64,000 bases of DNA, taken from the NCBI GenBank assembly GCA_027485855.1, contig JAIXQD010000033.1, positions 124,001 to 188,000 of the forward strand, in the 5' to 3' direction. The translations under genes were made by a program, and so were the position numbers. Positions within the stretch are counted from its first letter, which is position 1. Every line of letters begins with the position of its first letter. Positions 47,984 to 57,265 of this stretch are shown one piece after another. The stretch comes from Rickettsiales bacterium (GTDB taxonomy: Bacteria > Pseudomonadota > Alphaproteobacteria > G027485855). The notes under the pieces are model-generated. The model was not told the DNA's origin. It did not search any database and worked only from the letters and a program-made list of their open reading frames with translations.

Positions 47984-49207
47984 TTAGCGTAAGGTGCCCA
48001 ACATTTTTGCATTACCCAGCTTGGCGCCGGTAAGGTCAGCGCCTTGCAGGTTAGCGCCGGTTAAATCAGCCCCAGTCAGGTCAGCCAGCATCAACACCGC
48101 GCCCGATAAATCGGCATAGCTTAAATCGGCCTGACGTAAATCGGCATTGGTGAGCTTGCATTGCGCAAGCTTTGCCCGCGACAAATTACTGCGCCGAAAT
48201 TTGCCACTCCCGGGGATAATTTCAACCGGCCCAAATTGACAAGCGGCCAAATCGCTGGCGCGCAAAACCGTATGCACCATTTTTATGCCGCGCAAATCCG
48301 AGCCGGTTAAATCGCATTCGCGCAAATCACTATAGGATAAATCGGCCATAATGAGGGCCGAGCGCGGCATAGTGCTGCGCGCCAAAACGCTCTCGGTCAT
48401 CACCATGCCCGATAAATCAATTTTGGGCAGATTCTGCCCGGCAAAATCAACGCCTTGCAGCTGTATACGTTGTCCCTCGCGACCCGTACTGGTCAGCCAC
48501 ATTTGATGCTGCGCCACCATCTCGGCCCATGACATGGTTTGATCGGCCATGGGTTGCGGGCGCGACAGGCTTTCAAGCTGAGCGGTGCTAAATTGCTCGT
48601 TGCTAAACACACTGCCCGAAAGCTGCGCGCCTTGCATTTCAGCATCCAGCATTTTTGCTTGCTCTAATAACGCGCCGCGCAATTGAGCCTCGCGCAAACT
48701 GGCTTTTTCAAGATCAGCCGAGCGCAAATCAGCCCCGGTCAGGTCAGCGCGCATTAACAGCGCTTGCTGCAATTTAGCCCCAACCATGCTGGCACTGGTA
48801 AGATCAGTTGCAGTTTCAATAGGGCCTTTTTGCTCTTGCCCAAATTGCATAATACCGCCCGAGCGTAAATCAGCCCCTTGCAATTTTGCGCCATCTAAAT
48901 TGGTGTCGCGCATTTTGCAGCCACGCAAATCGGCACCGCTTAAATCGGCTTGCCGCAAATTAGCGCCAGAAAGATCGGCTGCAAATAAAATCGCTGATGC
49001 AAGATTAGTGCGCACCAGCTCCATGCCGGTCATGCGGCAGCCAGTCAAATCGGCCTCGCGCAAATCAAGCCCGCTGAGGTCAAAGCTGCTTAAATCATGA
49101 AATTTTAGAATAAGCCGCAACCCGCCCGCTTGCTTACGCAAATAAGCGGTGTGCTTATTGATAGCAACCTCAAGACGGTCATAGGCTATTGTTTGATAAC
49201 TCTGCAC
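47984..49207 (-). CDS. Pentapeptide-repeat protein
   Basis: 407 residues. Two blocks of A(D/N)LxG-type pentapeptides (about 40-200 and 250-405) are separated by a non-repeat linker of about 50 residues (SRPQPMADQTMSWAEMVAQH). The blocks should form two right-handed quadrilateral beta helices. The start is taken as GTG at 49207, which has AAAGGA 9 bases upstream, over an in-frame TTG at 49246 without a site. Some members protect DNA gyrase; nothing here ties this one to that role. Confidence 0.85.
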   Translation of the reverse strand: MQSYQTIAYDRLEVAINKHTAYLRKQAGGLRLILKFHDLSSFDLSGLDLREADLTGCRMTGMELVRTNLASAILFAADLSGANLRQADLSGADLRGCKMRDTNLDGAKLQGADLRSGGIMQFGQEQKGPIETATDLTSASMVGAKLQQALLMRADLTGADLRSADLEKASLREAQLRGALLEQAKMLDAEMQGAQLSGSVFSNEQFSTAQLESLSRPQPMADQTMSWAEMVAQHQMWLTSTGREGQRIQLQGVDFAGQNLPKIDLSGMVMTESVLARSTMPRSALIMADLSYSDLRECDLTGSDLRGIKMVHTVLRASDLAACQFGPVEIIPGSGKFRRSNLSRAKLAQCKLTNADLRQADLSYADLSGAVLMLADLTGADLTGANLQGADLTGAKLGNAKMLGTLR

Positions 49208-49450
49208 TAAATCGCATCCTTTTTTGTTCACCCATAATAAGACCAAAGCCCTGAAAAGATTATTAAAGTCATAAACTTACATTAACCTTGCTTTAAGCAT
49301 GGGGTTGGCCTTTGGCCGATTATTGCAACAGCGCACCAAAACCGCCATTTTGCTGGGGTTTATTTTAGACTTTTCTATCCGCTGAGCTATGTGCTTGGCT
49401 ATCTGCCGGCTTTACCGATTTTTTAGCGTCTGTTCAGGCATGCTGGGGCG

Positions 49451-51634
49451 ATGTTGCGCTCGCCCCCCACCATGCCTGTTCCGCCCACACACCTTAAGAC
49501 GCCAAAGCGTCGGGTGGTGGTGGTGGTCGCATTGATATTGGCACTGATTGTTTTGGGCATTTTTCTGCTCGTACGGCACGAATTTCAAAGCTATGCCGCA
49601 GGAGAGATGAACAAAATCGCCGGACAAGCCCTGTCGATGACCGAATATCAAATACAAAGCCAACAAGAGCAAGCGCGTGCGGTGGCTAATCTTTTGCGCC
49701 TGCACCCTGACAGCAGCAATCGTGAACTGCGCCAATATGTGCTGGGCCTCACGCAAGGGCGTACACCTTTGGGTAGCTTGGTGCGTGTGTCGGCGCGCTC
49801 AGACGGCGATAAGTTCACCGCCAAAGTTTCGGGCATTATTATTGACCGGCAATTTAATTTACGCGCCGAGCAAATCCTGCCGCAAGAGCCGATTTGGCAA
49901 AATATGCTGCGCTCGGGCATGCAAAATGATACGGGCGCCACAGCCTTGGTGCCAGCCCGCGCCCTTAATATCAGCACTAACGGCGAACAGCGCGACGGCT
50001 GGTTGCTGGCCACGGTCATAGAAAGCAAAAGCGAAAATACCGGTGAGGCCGAGCTGGTATTGCAAATAACCGATGTTGATAGATTATTCCGTTCGGCCGA
50101 AAATATGGTTAAGCGCGGCGACCTCATTGAGCTCAGCATTCAACGACAAACCTTACATGACAGCACACCCTTTTTGAAATATCTCAACACCGAAAACGAC
50201 AACCGCTTTTTTACGCTTACTGGCACTCAATTATTATTTCCGGGTGATGGCACTTGGCTTGCCACTTATCGCGGACAAGCCCGCGGTGAGTTATTGTTGC
50301 TGTTGCTCTTGCCTTATGCCGCCCTTTTGGGCGGGCTTGCTGGCGTTGGCGCACTCACCATGTGGTTTGCCCTATCACGGCAGCAAGTGGCCGACACCAC
50401 GCGTCTGGCCAATTCTTTGCAAGAAGCTAACCGCTCACTGCAAGTGCAAATTGCCGAGCGTGAGGCGATTGGCCGCGCCCTGCACGACCGCGAGCGCAAA
50501 TACCGCGCTATCTTTGAAAATGCTGTGGTGGGCATTGGTCAGCTGGCGCTGGTTAAAAATACCGAACAAGAATATACACGCTGGCTAGCTATTAACCCTG
50601 CGCTGGCGCGGCTGTTGGGCTATGACAGCCCGGAAGAAGTGCTGCAATTACAGCCCGATTTAGGCAGTCATTTCGCCGAGACCGCCCGCTATAAAACCTG
50701 GCTCGATGGTATGACACATGGCGGCATCGATGATTTTGAAGCAGAGCTGATCCGCTGCAACTCATCAAAACTTTTTGCCACGCTCACCGGTCAAGCCATG
50801 CGCAATGATGCGGGCGATGTCGTCTCCTACGACTTCACCCTTGTTGATTTTACCAAACGGCACGAAGCCGAGCGCGAATTGCTGGTGGCCAAAGAACATG
50901 CCGATTTTGCCAACCGCTCCAAGTCAGAATTTTTGGCCAATATGAGCCATGAATTACGCACCCCGCTTAATGCTATTATTGGTTTTTCTGAAATCATCAA
51001 GGGCGAGATGTTCGGCCCTGTTGGCAACGCCCAATATGCCGAATATGCCAAAGATATTTACGATTCTGGCGGCCTTTTGCTGTCGCTGATTAACGACATT
51101 CTCGATATGTCTAAAATTGAATCGGGCAAGCGCGAGTTACAAGAAAGCACCTTCGATATTGATGCCACCATTCAGTCTTGCGCAAGGCTGGTGGTGGCGC
51201 GCGCCAAGGGCAATCGGCAGCGCCTGTCTGTGCGGGTGGCGCAAAATCTGCCTGCCGTGCGCGGCGAAGAACGCGCTATTAAACAAATTGTCACAAACCT
51301 GCTGACCAATGCAATTAAGTTCACCCCTGAAGGCGGCTCTATAACCATTACCGCGGCGATGGACCCCGATGGCCGCTTGCGTGTGGCCGTCAGCGATACC
51401 GGCATCGGCATTGCCGAAGAGGATATTGCCAAAGTGCTTGAGCCTTTCGGGCAGGTTGAATCAGCCTTATCGCGCAAGCATCAAGGCACGGGCCTTGGCT
51501 TGCCCTTGACTAAATCTTTGGTTGAGCTGCATGGCGGCGAGTTTAAACTTGAATCAACCATTGGCCTTGGCACCACGGTTAATTTCTGGATGCCGCAAAC
51601 ACGTCTGCTTAGCGACAAAAGCGCGGCCGAATAA
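49451..51634 (+). CDS. Membrane sensor histidine kinase, PleC/DivJ type
   Basis: 727 residues. Two membrane helices (22-42 and 281-308) bracket a periplasmic sensing domain; a PAS domain follows at about 350-470, then the dimerisation H-box FLANMSHELRTPLNAIIGF (His 500), N-box TNLLTNAIKFTP, and G-boxes DTGIGI and GTGLGLPL. The GEMFGPVGNAQYAEYAKDI insert after the H-box is typical of PleC/DivJ-like kinases. No receiver domain and no adjacent response regulator, so it acts on a distant partner. Confidence 0.9.
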   Translation: MLRSPPTMPVPPTHLKTPKRRVVVVVALILALIVLGIFLLVRHEFQSYAAGEMNKIAGQALSMTEYQIQSQQEQARAVANLLRLHPDSSNRELRQYVLGLTQGRTPLGSLVRVSARSDGDKFTAKVSGIIIDRQFNLRAEQILPQEPIWQNMLRSGMQNDTGATALVPARALNISTNGEQRDGWLLATVIESKSENTGEAELVLQITDVDRLFRSAENMVKRGDLIELSIQRQTLHDSTPFLKYLNTENDNRFFTLTGTQLLFPGDGTWLATYRGQARGELLLLLLLPYAALLGGLAGVGALTMWFALSRQQVADTTRLANSLQEANRSLQVQIAEREAIGRALHDRERKYRAIFENAVVGIGQLALVKNTEQEYTRWLAINPALARLLGYDSPEEVLQLQPDLGSHFAETARYKTWLDGMTHGGIDDFEAELIRCNSSKLFATLTGQAMRNDAGDVVSYDFTLVDFTKRHEAERELLVAKEHADFANRSKSEFLANMSHELRTPLNAIIGFSEIIKGEMFGPVGNAQYAEYAKDIYDSGGLLLSLINDILDMSKIESGKRELQESTFDIDATIQSCARLVVARAKGNRQRLSVRVAQNLPAVRGEERAIKQIVTNLLTNAIKFTPEGGSITITAAMDPDGRLRVAVSDTGIGIAEEDIAKVLEPFGQVESALSRKHQGTGLGLPLTKSLVELHGGEFKLESTIGLGTTVNFWMPQTRLLSDKSAAE

Positions 51635-51738
51635 GGCTACAGGATAAAACTGTGGGGCATTTTATCTAAATTGTCGCCAAAATTAAATGCGTTTTCAGTT
51701 CTGTTTGTCATACTCCACAGTAAGGGAGAACTGACATC

Positions 51739-51948
51739 ATGACCAATCTTTACGCCAAGGCCGCACCACTCGCGCAAGGGGCGCACACGCTCCTCACCGA
51801 TATGACGGCAGCAATGCTAAACCCTGTGGGCACACTTATGGCGCCTGCCAGTGTTAAAGCAGCGCCGCTGGCCAGCCCAAGGCAGCACGAAGCGCGCCCC
51901 ATGCAGCGCCATGGCAATTTACTTGCCGCAACATTAGGCCAAAGATAG
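51739..51948 (+). CDS. Small hypothetical protein
   Basis: Not recognised. 69 residues, Ala/Pro rich, no clear signal peptide. The ATG has AAGGGAGA upstream, and the M48 gene starts 14 bp after its stop, so they form a two-gene unit. Its sequence does not resemble the small gene next to the other M48 paralogue at 56629. Confidence 0.55.
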   Translation: MTNLYAKAAPLAQGAHTLLTDMTAAMLNPVGTLMAPASVKAAPLASPRQHEARPMQRHGNLLAATLGQR

Positions 51949-51962
51949 ACAAGAGACAAATA

Positions 51963-53306
51963 ATGGCGCCGCCGCTCGACCCGCAAACGCTTCTGCAAAA
52001 CGCACCAACGCCGCAGCTTTATCAATTTCGCGAGAAAGCCGCCGACTGGCTGCAACATCATTATAGCACCGCGCTCACGGTTGGCGTTATTGCCGCGCCC
52101 GTTACATTGACCGCCATGCTCAGTGGCGCTGCCTTAGCCGCACCGCTTGCCGCCTATCAGGCTTTGCGCTTTTATCAAAAACGCAATGAGAAACCTAAAA
52201 CAACAACCGCCGTGCCACAGGTTGATAGCCTGCCGGCCGAATTACTTTTAGAGCAAGGCGATGTGCTCAGCGGCACGGGGCGCGCAAAATTAGCCGCGCT
52301 CACCAACATGGTTTACGACATGTGCGACAAAGCCGGCCTTGGCGCCCATGAAACAAAATTCATCATCCGCCAAGAGCAAGAGGCTAACGCCCATTGTAGC
52401 GTCGATAGAAATGGCGTGCGCATTATGTGCAGCGCCGGGCTTTTTGACACGCTCAGCCTGCGCGAATTGCGTGGCGTTATGGCGCATGAAATTGCCCATG
52501 CGGTTATTGCCATAGAAAACCCAAGACTGGGCGGGCAAGCCACCAAAGACATCACCCGCAAAGCCCATCAAACCTTGCAAGCCGCCGCCGCCACAGCAAA
52601 ATACGCCATGCTGAATGCTGCGCTTTTTAGCGGCTTTGTGTTACTCGCGGGGTTATCAACGCCCTTGATTCCGGCCTCTATTTTTAGTGTCAGCATTTTG
52701 GCTTTGGGCACCATTAGCACAGAAATTTTGCAGCAGCGCGGCATTTTGCGTCACGGACAATTACGACTAGAAGAACGCCGCGCCGATATTTTGGCCATTC
52801 GCCTCAGTCGTGATCCGCTGGCCATGGCCAATGCGCTGATTAAGCTAGAGCATGAGCGCGTGCGTAAGCCGCCATCTTTGATCGATAAATTGCTGGGGCA
52901 AAAAATAGCGGGTGCAGTTAATCGCTTCTTTGACAGCCACCCGCAACCCTATGAACGCGTCAAATTTTTTATCCATGCTGCTGATCAGCAAAGAGATGAG
53001 GTGGTGGGTCCACGCGGTGAGCCACCAAAACTAAATCCCAACGATCCGCTGCTTAAAGGTATTATCCATGTGGCGCTGCCCACACATATGGTCAAGCCAG
53101 AATTAACAACAGGCCCACTGCCAATACAAGGCGATACCGCCCCGACAGCAACACCCAATCAAACGGCGCAGCCAATGGGCCGGGCCAGTACAAGCCCAGA
53201 AAATGCCGCTGCTAGCCTCGGCTCAGCATCGGCCCCAGCGCCCGACCGCCCACCAAATGCACGTGGAAATGCGGCACCTCCTGGTGCGCATTCACGCCAT
53301 GGTTAG
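51963..53306 (+). CDS. M48 family metallopeptidase, membrane, second paralogue
   Basis: 447 residues without a signal peptide. An N-terminal hydrophobic stretch (about 38-65) and a second pair around 215-255 suggest inner-membrane anchoring as in HtpX. Zinc motif HEIAH at 175-179, third ligand probably in LEERRADILAIRLSRDP. The tail after about residue 375 is low-complexity Pro/Ala/Ser. The last 95 bp overlap the HIT gene in antisense. Clearly related to the gene at 57260. Confidence 0.85.
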   Translation: MAPPLDPQTLLQNAPTPQLYQFREKAADWLQHHYSTALTVGVIAAPVTLTAMLSGAALAAPLAAYQALRFYQKRNEKPKTTTAVPQVDSLPAELLLEQGDVLSGTGRAKLAALTNMVYDMCDKAGLGAHETKFIIRQEQEANAHCSVDRNGVRIMCSAGLFDTLSLRELRGVMAHEIAHAVIAIENPRLGGQATKDITRKAHQTLQAAAATAKYAMLNAALFSGFVLLAGLSTPLIPASIFSVSILALGTISTEILQQRGILRHGQLRLEERRADILAIRLSRDPLAMANALIKLEHERVRKPPSLIDKLLGQKIAGAVNRFFDSHPQPYERVKFFIHAADQQRDEVVGPRGEPPKLNPNDPLLKGIIHVALPTHMVKPELTTGPLPIQGDTAPTATPNQTAQPMGRASTSPENAAASLGSASAPAPDRPPNARGNAAPPGAHSRHG

Positions 53307-53571
53307 ATAAAAGTCGATAGCCACTGCCGGCAATGCCCAGCTCGCGGGCCACATGACCCACAGCCCGCACAAAGCCAGCAATTTCGGCATCGCTGGCCTT
53401 GCTGGCAAAATCATCATAAGATTCATACTCGGCCTTAGGAATAACTAAGGCATGCACCGGCGCTTGTGGCCGAATATCATGAAAAGCATAGGCATAGTCA
53501 TTTTCATAGATTTTACGGCACGGCACTTCGCCACGCAAAATTTTAGCAAATACGTTATTACGGTCATACAT
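53212..53571 (-). CDS. HIT family (histidine triad) hydrolase
   Basis: 119-residue nucleotide phosphoramidase-like protein, HINT type: FAKILRGEVPCRKIYE near the start and the triad HFHVHLVGG near residue 104. The start at 53571 has GAGGGTG; an in-frame codon at 53598 is less likely. It follows the HisA-like gene by 34 bp; HIT genes often trail histidine operons in alphaproteobacteria. Its 3' third overlaps the opposing M48 gene. Confidence 0.92.
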   Translation of the reverse strand: MYDRNNVFAKILRGEVPCRKIYENDYAYAFHDIRPQAPVHALVIPKAEYESYDDFASKASDAEIAGFVRAVGHVARELGIAGSGYRLLSNHGVNAHQEVPHFHVHLVGGRALGPMLSRG

Positions 53572-53605
53572 GTTGGCACCCTCTGCGCTGCGCGTCACTT
53601 ATAGC

Positions 53606-54352
53606 TTACAAGGTAAATGATTCTGTGCAAGGCGCACTCAATAGTGAAAGGGCCTCGGCCAATTTTATCCGCCCATCATAAAGCGCCTGCCCACAAATAA
53701 CGCCAGCAATGCCGCAGGCCTCTTCCGTTTTGAGTGCGCGCAAATCGGCAACCGAGGTTATTCCGCCTGCGGCCAGCACGGGCGTTTGCAAAGCCATGGC
53801 TAAATCGGCGGTGGCCTCAATATTGAGCGCCCCCATACTGCCTTCGCGGTCAATGTCTGAATAGATAATTGCCGCCGCACCATGTTCTTCAAGACGCAAA
53901 GCCAAGTCCAGCGCCTTCATGCGCTCGGCCTCAGACCAATTTTCAACGCGCACTTGGCCGTCTAAAGCCTCTATCGATACAGCAATTTTACCAGGAAAGG
54001 CGCGGCAGGCCTCTTTCACAAAAAGCGGGTCTTGCAAAGCCAGCGTGCCTAAAATAGCGCGGGCCAAGCCTTGCGACAACCAATGCTCGATGGTTTTTAA
54101 ATCGCAAAAGCCGCCTAAAAGCTGTACCGGCACTTTGACATTGGCCAATATCTCGCTGATGGTGGCGGTGTTATAAGGCTGCTTATGCGCCCGCCCTTGA
54201 ATGTCATATAAATGCAGCCACTCGCAGCCGGCATCAACCAATGTCTGCGCCAAAGCCACAGCCGGATTGCCCGAGCCGGCCATCACCGCATTATCGGCCA
54301 GCAGCTGCACACAGTGATTATCTTGCAAGTTAAGTGAGGGTATAAAAAGCAT
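53606..54352 (-). CDS. HisA-like protein with altered catalytic residues
   Basis: 248-residue TIM barrel clearly of the HisA family (VPVQLLGGFCDLKTIEHWLSQG, AAGGITSVADLRAL). HisA isomerises ProFAR in histidine synthesis using two Asp and a Thr. Here the first Asp is N8 (IPSLNLQDN against IPAIDL), the second is E128 (VSIEALDG), and the Thr is S165 (YSDIDREG). All three are changed, so normal activity is doubtful. Upstream reading to 54499 runs over hslV and is rejected. Divergent from hslV over 63 bp, followed by a HIT gene. Confidence 0.82.
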   Translation of the reverse strand: MLFIPSLNLQDNHCVQLLADNAVMAGSGNPAVALAQTLVDAGCEWLHLYDIQGRAHKQPYNTATISEILANVKVPVQLLGGFCDLKTIEHWLSQGLARAILGTLALQDPLFVKEACRAFPGKIAVSIEALDGQVRVENWSEAERMKALDLALRLEEHGAAAIIYSDIDREGSMGALNIEATADLAMALQTPVLAAGGITSVADLRALKTEEACGIAGVICGQALYDGRIKLAEALSLLSAPCTESFTL

Positions 54353-54415
54353 GGGCGCTATTATAGTCAGCTGTTGCGCCTTGGCAAAGGGGTTTAGACT
54401 ACCTATATCTGTTCT

Positions 54416-54991
54416 ATGAGCGAACCCATTCAGTGGCACGGCACCACCATCATTGCCGTACGAAAAAACGGTCACGTGGTCATTGCCGGCGATGGGCAAG
54501 TATCCATGGGCAATGTTGTGGTTAAAAGCAATGCCCGCAAAGTGCGCCGTCTTGGTGGCGGCAAGGTTTTGGCGGGCTTTGCCGGCGCTACGGCCGATGC
54601 TTTTACCCTATTCGAGCGGCTAGAGGCCAAGCTAGAAAAACACCCAGGCCAGCTCACCCGCGCTTGTGTGGAGCTCGCCAAGGACTGGCGCACCGACCGC
54701 TATCTGCGCCGGCTTGAGGCGCTTATGGCCGTGGCCGACACCGAGGTCTCACTGCTCTTAACCGGCACTGGCGATGTGCTCGAGCCCGAAGATGGCCTCA
54801 TTGGCATTGGCAGTGGCGGCAGCTTTGCTTTATCGGCCGCGCGCGCCCTTATCGATCAGCCGCTCGATGCCGCAACCATTGCCCGCCGCAGCCTTGAAAT
54901 TGCCGCCGATATTTGTGTTTACACTAATCGCAATATTACCCTTGAAAGCCTAACACCCACTGGCCCAGCCCCCGAGAGCAAATCAACATGA
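54416..54991 (+). CDS. hslV: HslV peptidase subunit
   Basis: Proteasome-like threonine peptidase, 191 residues. Propeptide of nine residues ending WHG, then the catalytic Thr of [16 protein letters not shown] and the [14 protein letters not shown] segment are typical. It assembles with HslU as a cytoplasmic ATP-dependent protease. The end overlaps hslU by 4 bp. Confidence 0.97.
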   Translation: MSEPIQWHGTTIIAVRKNGHVVIAGDGQVSMGNVVVKSNARKVRRLGGGKVLAGFAGATADAFTLFERLEAKLEKHPGQLTRACVELAKDWRTDRYLRRLEALMAVADTEVSLLLTGTGDVLEPEDGLIGIGSGGSFALSAARALIDQPLDAATIARRSLEIAADICVYTNRNITLESLTPTGPAPESKST

Positions 54992-56295
54992 GCAACCTTA
55001 CCCCCCGTCAAATTGTGGCCGAACTCGACCGGCACATTGTTGGGCAAGATGCCGCCAAGCGCGCCGTGGCAGTGGCCTTGCGCAATCGCTGGCGGCGGCA
55101 GCAATTACCCTTGGCGCTGCGCGATGAGGTTTTGCCCAAAAATATCCTGATGATTGGCCCAACCGGTGTCGGCAAAACTGAAATTGCCCGACGCTTGGCA
55201 AAATTGGCGCAAGCACCCTTTCTTAAAATAGAGGCAACAAAATTTACCGAAGTGGGCTATGTCGGCCGCGATGTGGATAGCATTATCCGTGACCTGCTCG
55301 ATACCGCCATAAAACAAACCCGCGAAAAAATGCGCAAAGATGTGCGCGAGCGCGCCGAAAACACCGCCGAAGAGCGCCTGCTTAACGCGCTGGTGGGCGA
55401 CAATGCCACGCCTGAAACGCGGCAAAAATTTCGCAAAATGCTGCGTGAGGGGTTGTTAAACGATAAAGAAATTGAATTACAGCTGCAAGATAACAGCAAC
55501 CCCTTCACCAACCTTGATATGCCGGGCATGCAAGGCGCGCAAATGGGCGTGCTGAATTTAGGCGAGGTGCTGGGTAAAATGGGCGGGCGCACAAGGCCAC
55601 GGCGCCTCAGCGTAAAAGACGCACAAGCCACGCTCATTGCCGAGGAGGCTGATAAGCTGCTCGACCCCGAGCGCGTACAAGAGGCCGCCATTGATGCTGT
55701 CGAAAATAACGGCATTGTCTTTCTCGATGAAATCGACAAAATCTGCGCCCGCAGCGATTATAAGGGCGGCGGCGATGTCAGCCGCGAGGGCGTGCAACGC
55801 GACCTGCTGCCCCTGATTGAGGGCACCATCGTCACCACCAAATACGGCCCCGTTAAAACCGACCATATTTTATTTATTGCCTCAGGCGCCTTTCATTTGG
55901 CCAAACCCAGCGATCTTCTGCCCGAGCTGCAAGGCCGCCTGCCCATCAGGGTCGAGCTCAAGCCCCTCACCCGTGCCGATTTTGTGCGCATCCTGCAAGA
56001 GCCAGAAACCAACCTCTTGCGCCAATATCAAGCGCTTTTGGCAACAGAGAATGTCAGCTTAAATTTTGCCGCCGATGGCGTTGAAGCTTTGGCCGACATT
56101 GCCGCCAATATCAATGACACTATCGAGAATATCGGTGCGCGCCGCTTGCACACTATTTTAGAAAAGCTACTCGAGCAGCTCAGCTTTGACGCCAGCGATA
56201 AAAGTGGCCAAGAAATTACTATTGATAAAGCCTTTGTGCAAAAGCACCTCGCCGAGCTACAAACCGGCCAAGATCTGTCGCGCTTTATTTTATAG
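54988..56295 (+). CDS. hslU: HslU unfoldase ATPase
   Basis: AAA+ partner of HslV, 435 residues. Walker [25 protein letters not shown] domain about 110-230, Walker [10 protein letters not shown], and the C-terminal tail LSRFIL that inserts into HslV. Translationally coupled to hslV. Confidence 0.97.
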   Translation: MSNLTPRQIVAELDRHIVGQDAAKRAVAVALRNRWRRQQLPLALRDEVLPKNILMIGPTGVGKTEIARRLAKLAQAPFLKIEATKFTEVGYVGRDVDSIIRDLLDTAIKQTREKMRKDVRERAENTAEERLLNALVGDNATPETRQKFRKMLREGLLNDKEIELQLQDNSNPFTNLDMPGMQGAQMGVLNLGEVLGKMGGRTRPRRLSVKDAQATLIAEEADKLLDPERVQEAAIDAVENNGIVFLDEIDKICARSDYKGGGDVSREGVQRDLLPLIEGTIVTTKYGPVKTDHILFIASGAFHLAKPSDLLPELQGRLPIRVELKPLTRADFVRILQEPETNLLRQYQALLATENVSLNFAADGVEALADIAANINDTIENIGARRLHTILEKLLEQLSFDASDKSGQEITIDKAFVQKHLAELQTGQDLSRFIL

Positions 56296-56628
56296 GCGCG
56301 TCTCAAGAGCAATGCCCGACAAACAACAGGCACAAAAAAACCGCCTGATATGGCGGCGGGTAATTGGTTGCGAATAATTGGTCGTGAACATTTTGTGCTG
56401 AATAATCTTTATTGGGCTGATTTTCTTACCATATCACAACCAGCAAAAAATGCAAGAAAATACGCAAGAAAATCACCAGCAATATCAATGGTTGTGCAAA
56501 TATAGATCAGCAAAACACCCTATAAATATGCTATAAGCTAAGCATAGATGTTTATTTGTAAAGTTAAACCAGCAAAACACAGTAAAGGGCAAAATAACCG
56601 GCTGGTTTTATTTTATAAGGAGGCAACT
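56296..56628. other. AT-rich gap with short repeats
   Basis: 333 bp without a gene. A small hairpin (ccgcc/ggcgg at 56341-56356) with a T run on the minus strand could stop minus-strand transcription. A 12 bp duplication (gcaagaaaat words at 56450-56473) and TATA-rich sequence near 56522-56537 precede the next gene; no good -35 could be paired with it. Confidence 0.6.
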
Positions 56629-57093
56629 ATGATGAAAAACAATAAAAAATACTTTAGCCCGGCCCAACCACCGCTTAGCTTACTCCAAGCGGCCTTTTGT
56701 ATCCCAGGGCTCATTCGCCAGATTTTAGCCGCACAAAAAGCCGGACAAACCCCACAGCAATCATCGGCTATTTTCACACTATATCGGCGCCTTTTAGCCC
56801 TACAGCAAATGGTGCGGCAATTATCGGCGGGCATTAGTAAGGCACATAATTTACCACTCAGCGTCAAACAGGCGCTTAATGTGCCGCTCGTGCCGGTTAG
56901 GCTTAAAACCCTAACACCCCCCGCCTTGGCAACGGCAAAGGCACTACCACTCACCCACATACAGGCAAGGCAATTGGGGCAACCACCGACCCACGCAGCA
57001 ACGGGCCGATCTCTTCGGCCGGTGTGGGGGCTTACACAGTTCCAACCCGGCCAGCCGCCACCTTACCCACCAATGGTTCCTGCATTAAGTTAG
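56629..57093 (+). CDS. Small hypothetical protein, Pro-rich C-terminus
   Basis: Not recognised. 154 residues from ATG 56629, which has a perfect AAGGAGG site; a longer reading from 56548 lacks one. The N-terminal half is helical and basic (LYRRLLALQQMVRQL), the C-terminal third Pro/Gln rich (GQPPPYPPMVPALS). No signal peptide. The stop codon lies in a 15 bp tandem repeat. Confidence 0.6.
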   Translation: MMKNNKKYFSPAQPPLSLLQAAFCIPGLIRQILAAQKAGQTPQQSSAIFTLYRRLLALQQMVRQLSAGISKAHNLPLSVKQALNVPLVPVRLKTLTPPALATAKALPLTHIQARQLGQPPTHAATGRSLRPVWGLTQFQPGQPPPYPPMVPALS

Positions 57094-57117
57094 TTTTCTG
57101 GAAGTTATTTTTCTGGT
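57088..57117 (+). repeat. Two 15 bp repeats across a stop codon
   Basis: agttagttttctgga (57088-57102) and agttatttttctggt (57103-57117) match at 13 of 15 bases. The first holds the TAG stop; the second has TAT in that place. Confidence 0.92.
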
Positions 57118-57199
57118 TGGTTTTATAAAAAAGAACAATATCAGTCACATTGCGGTGCGCGGCTTTAGCCCACCGCCCTCATAAAAATAAAGCGATAAA

Positions 57200-57265
57200 C
57201 TAAAAAAGTTTTGAACTGCCCTAAAACAGCGCCCCCTAAACAGCACCCTAAAATAGCATCTAGCG
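57200..57265 (-). repeat. Imperfect repeats giving five in-frame TAG codons after M48 gene
   Basis: On the minus strand in-frame TAG codons fall at 57260-57262 (true stop), 57248-57250, 57236-57238, 57221-57223 and 57200-57202. The first three are 12 bp apart, in units of the form gctgttttaggg. Confidence 0.9.

Noticed and set aside
49208..49246. TTG start of the pentapeptide protein
   Set aside because: No ribosome site; GTG 49207 follows AAAGGA.
54353..54499. N-terminal extension of the HisA-like protein
   Set aside because: It runs antisense through the hslV start and is absent from the family; ATG 54352 puts the first strand at residue 3.
56548..56628. Upstream start for the small gene at 56629
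   Set aside because: No ribosome site, while AAGGAGG lies right before ATG 56629.
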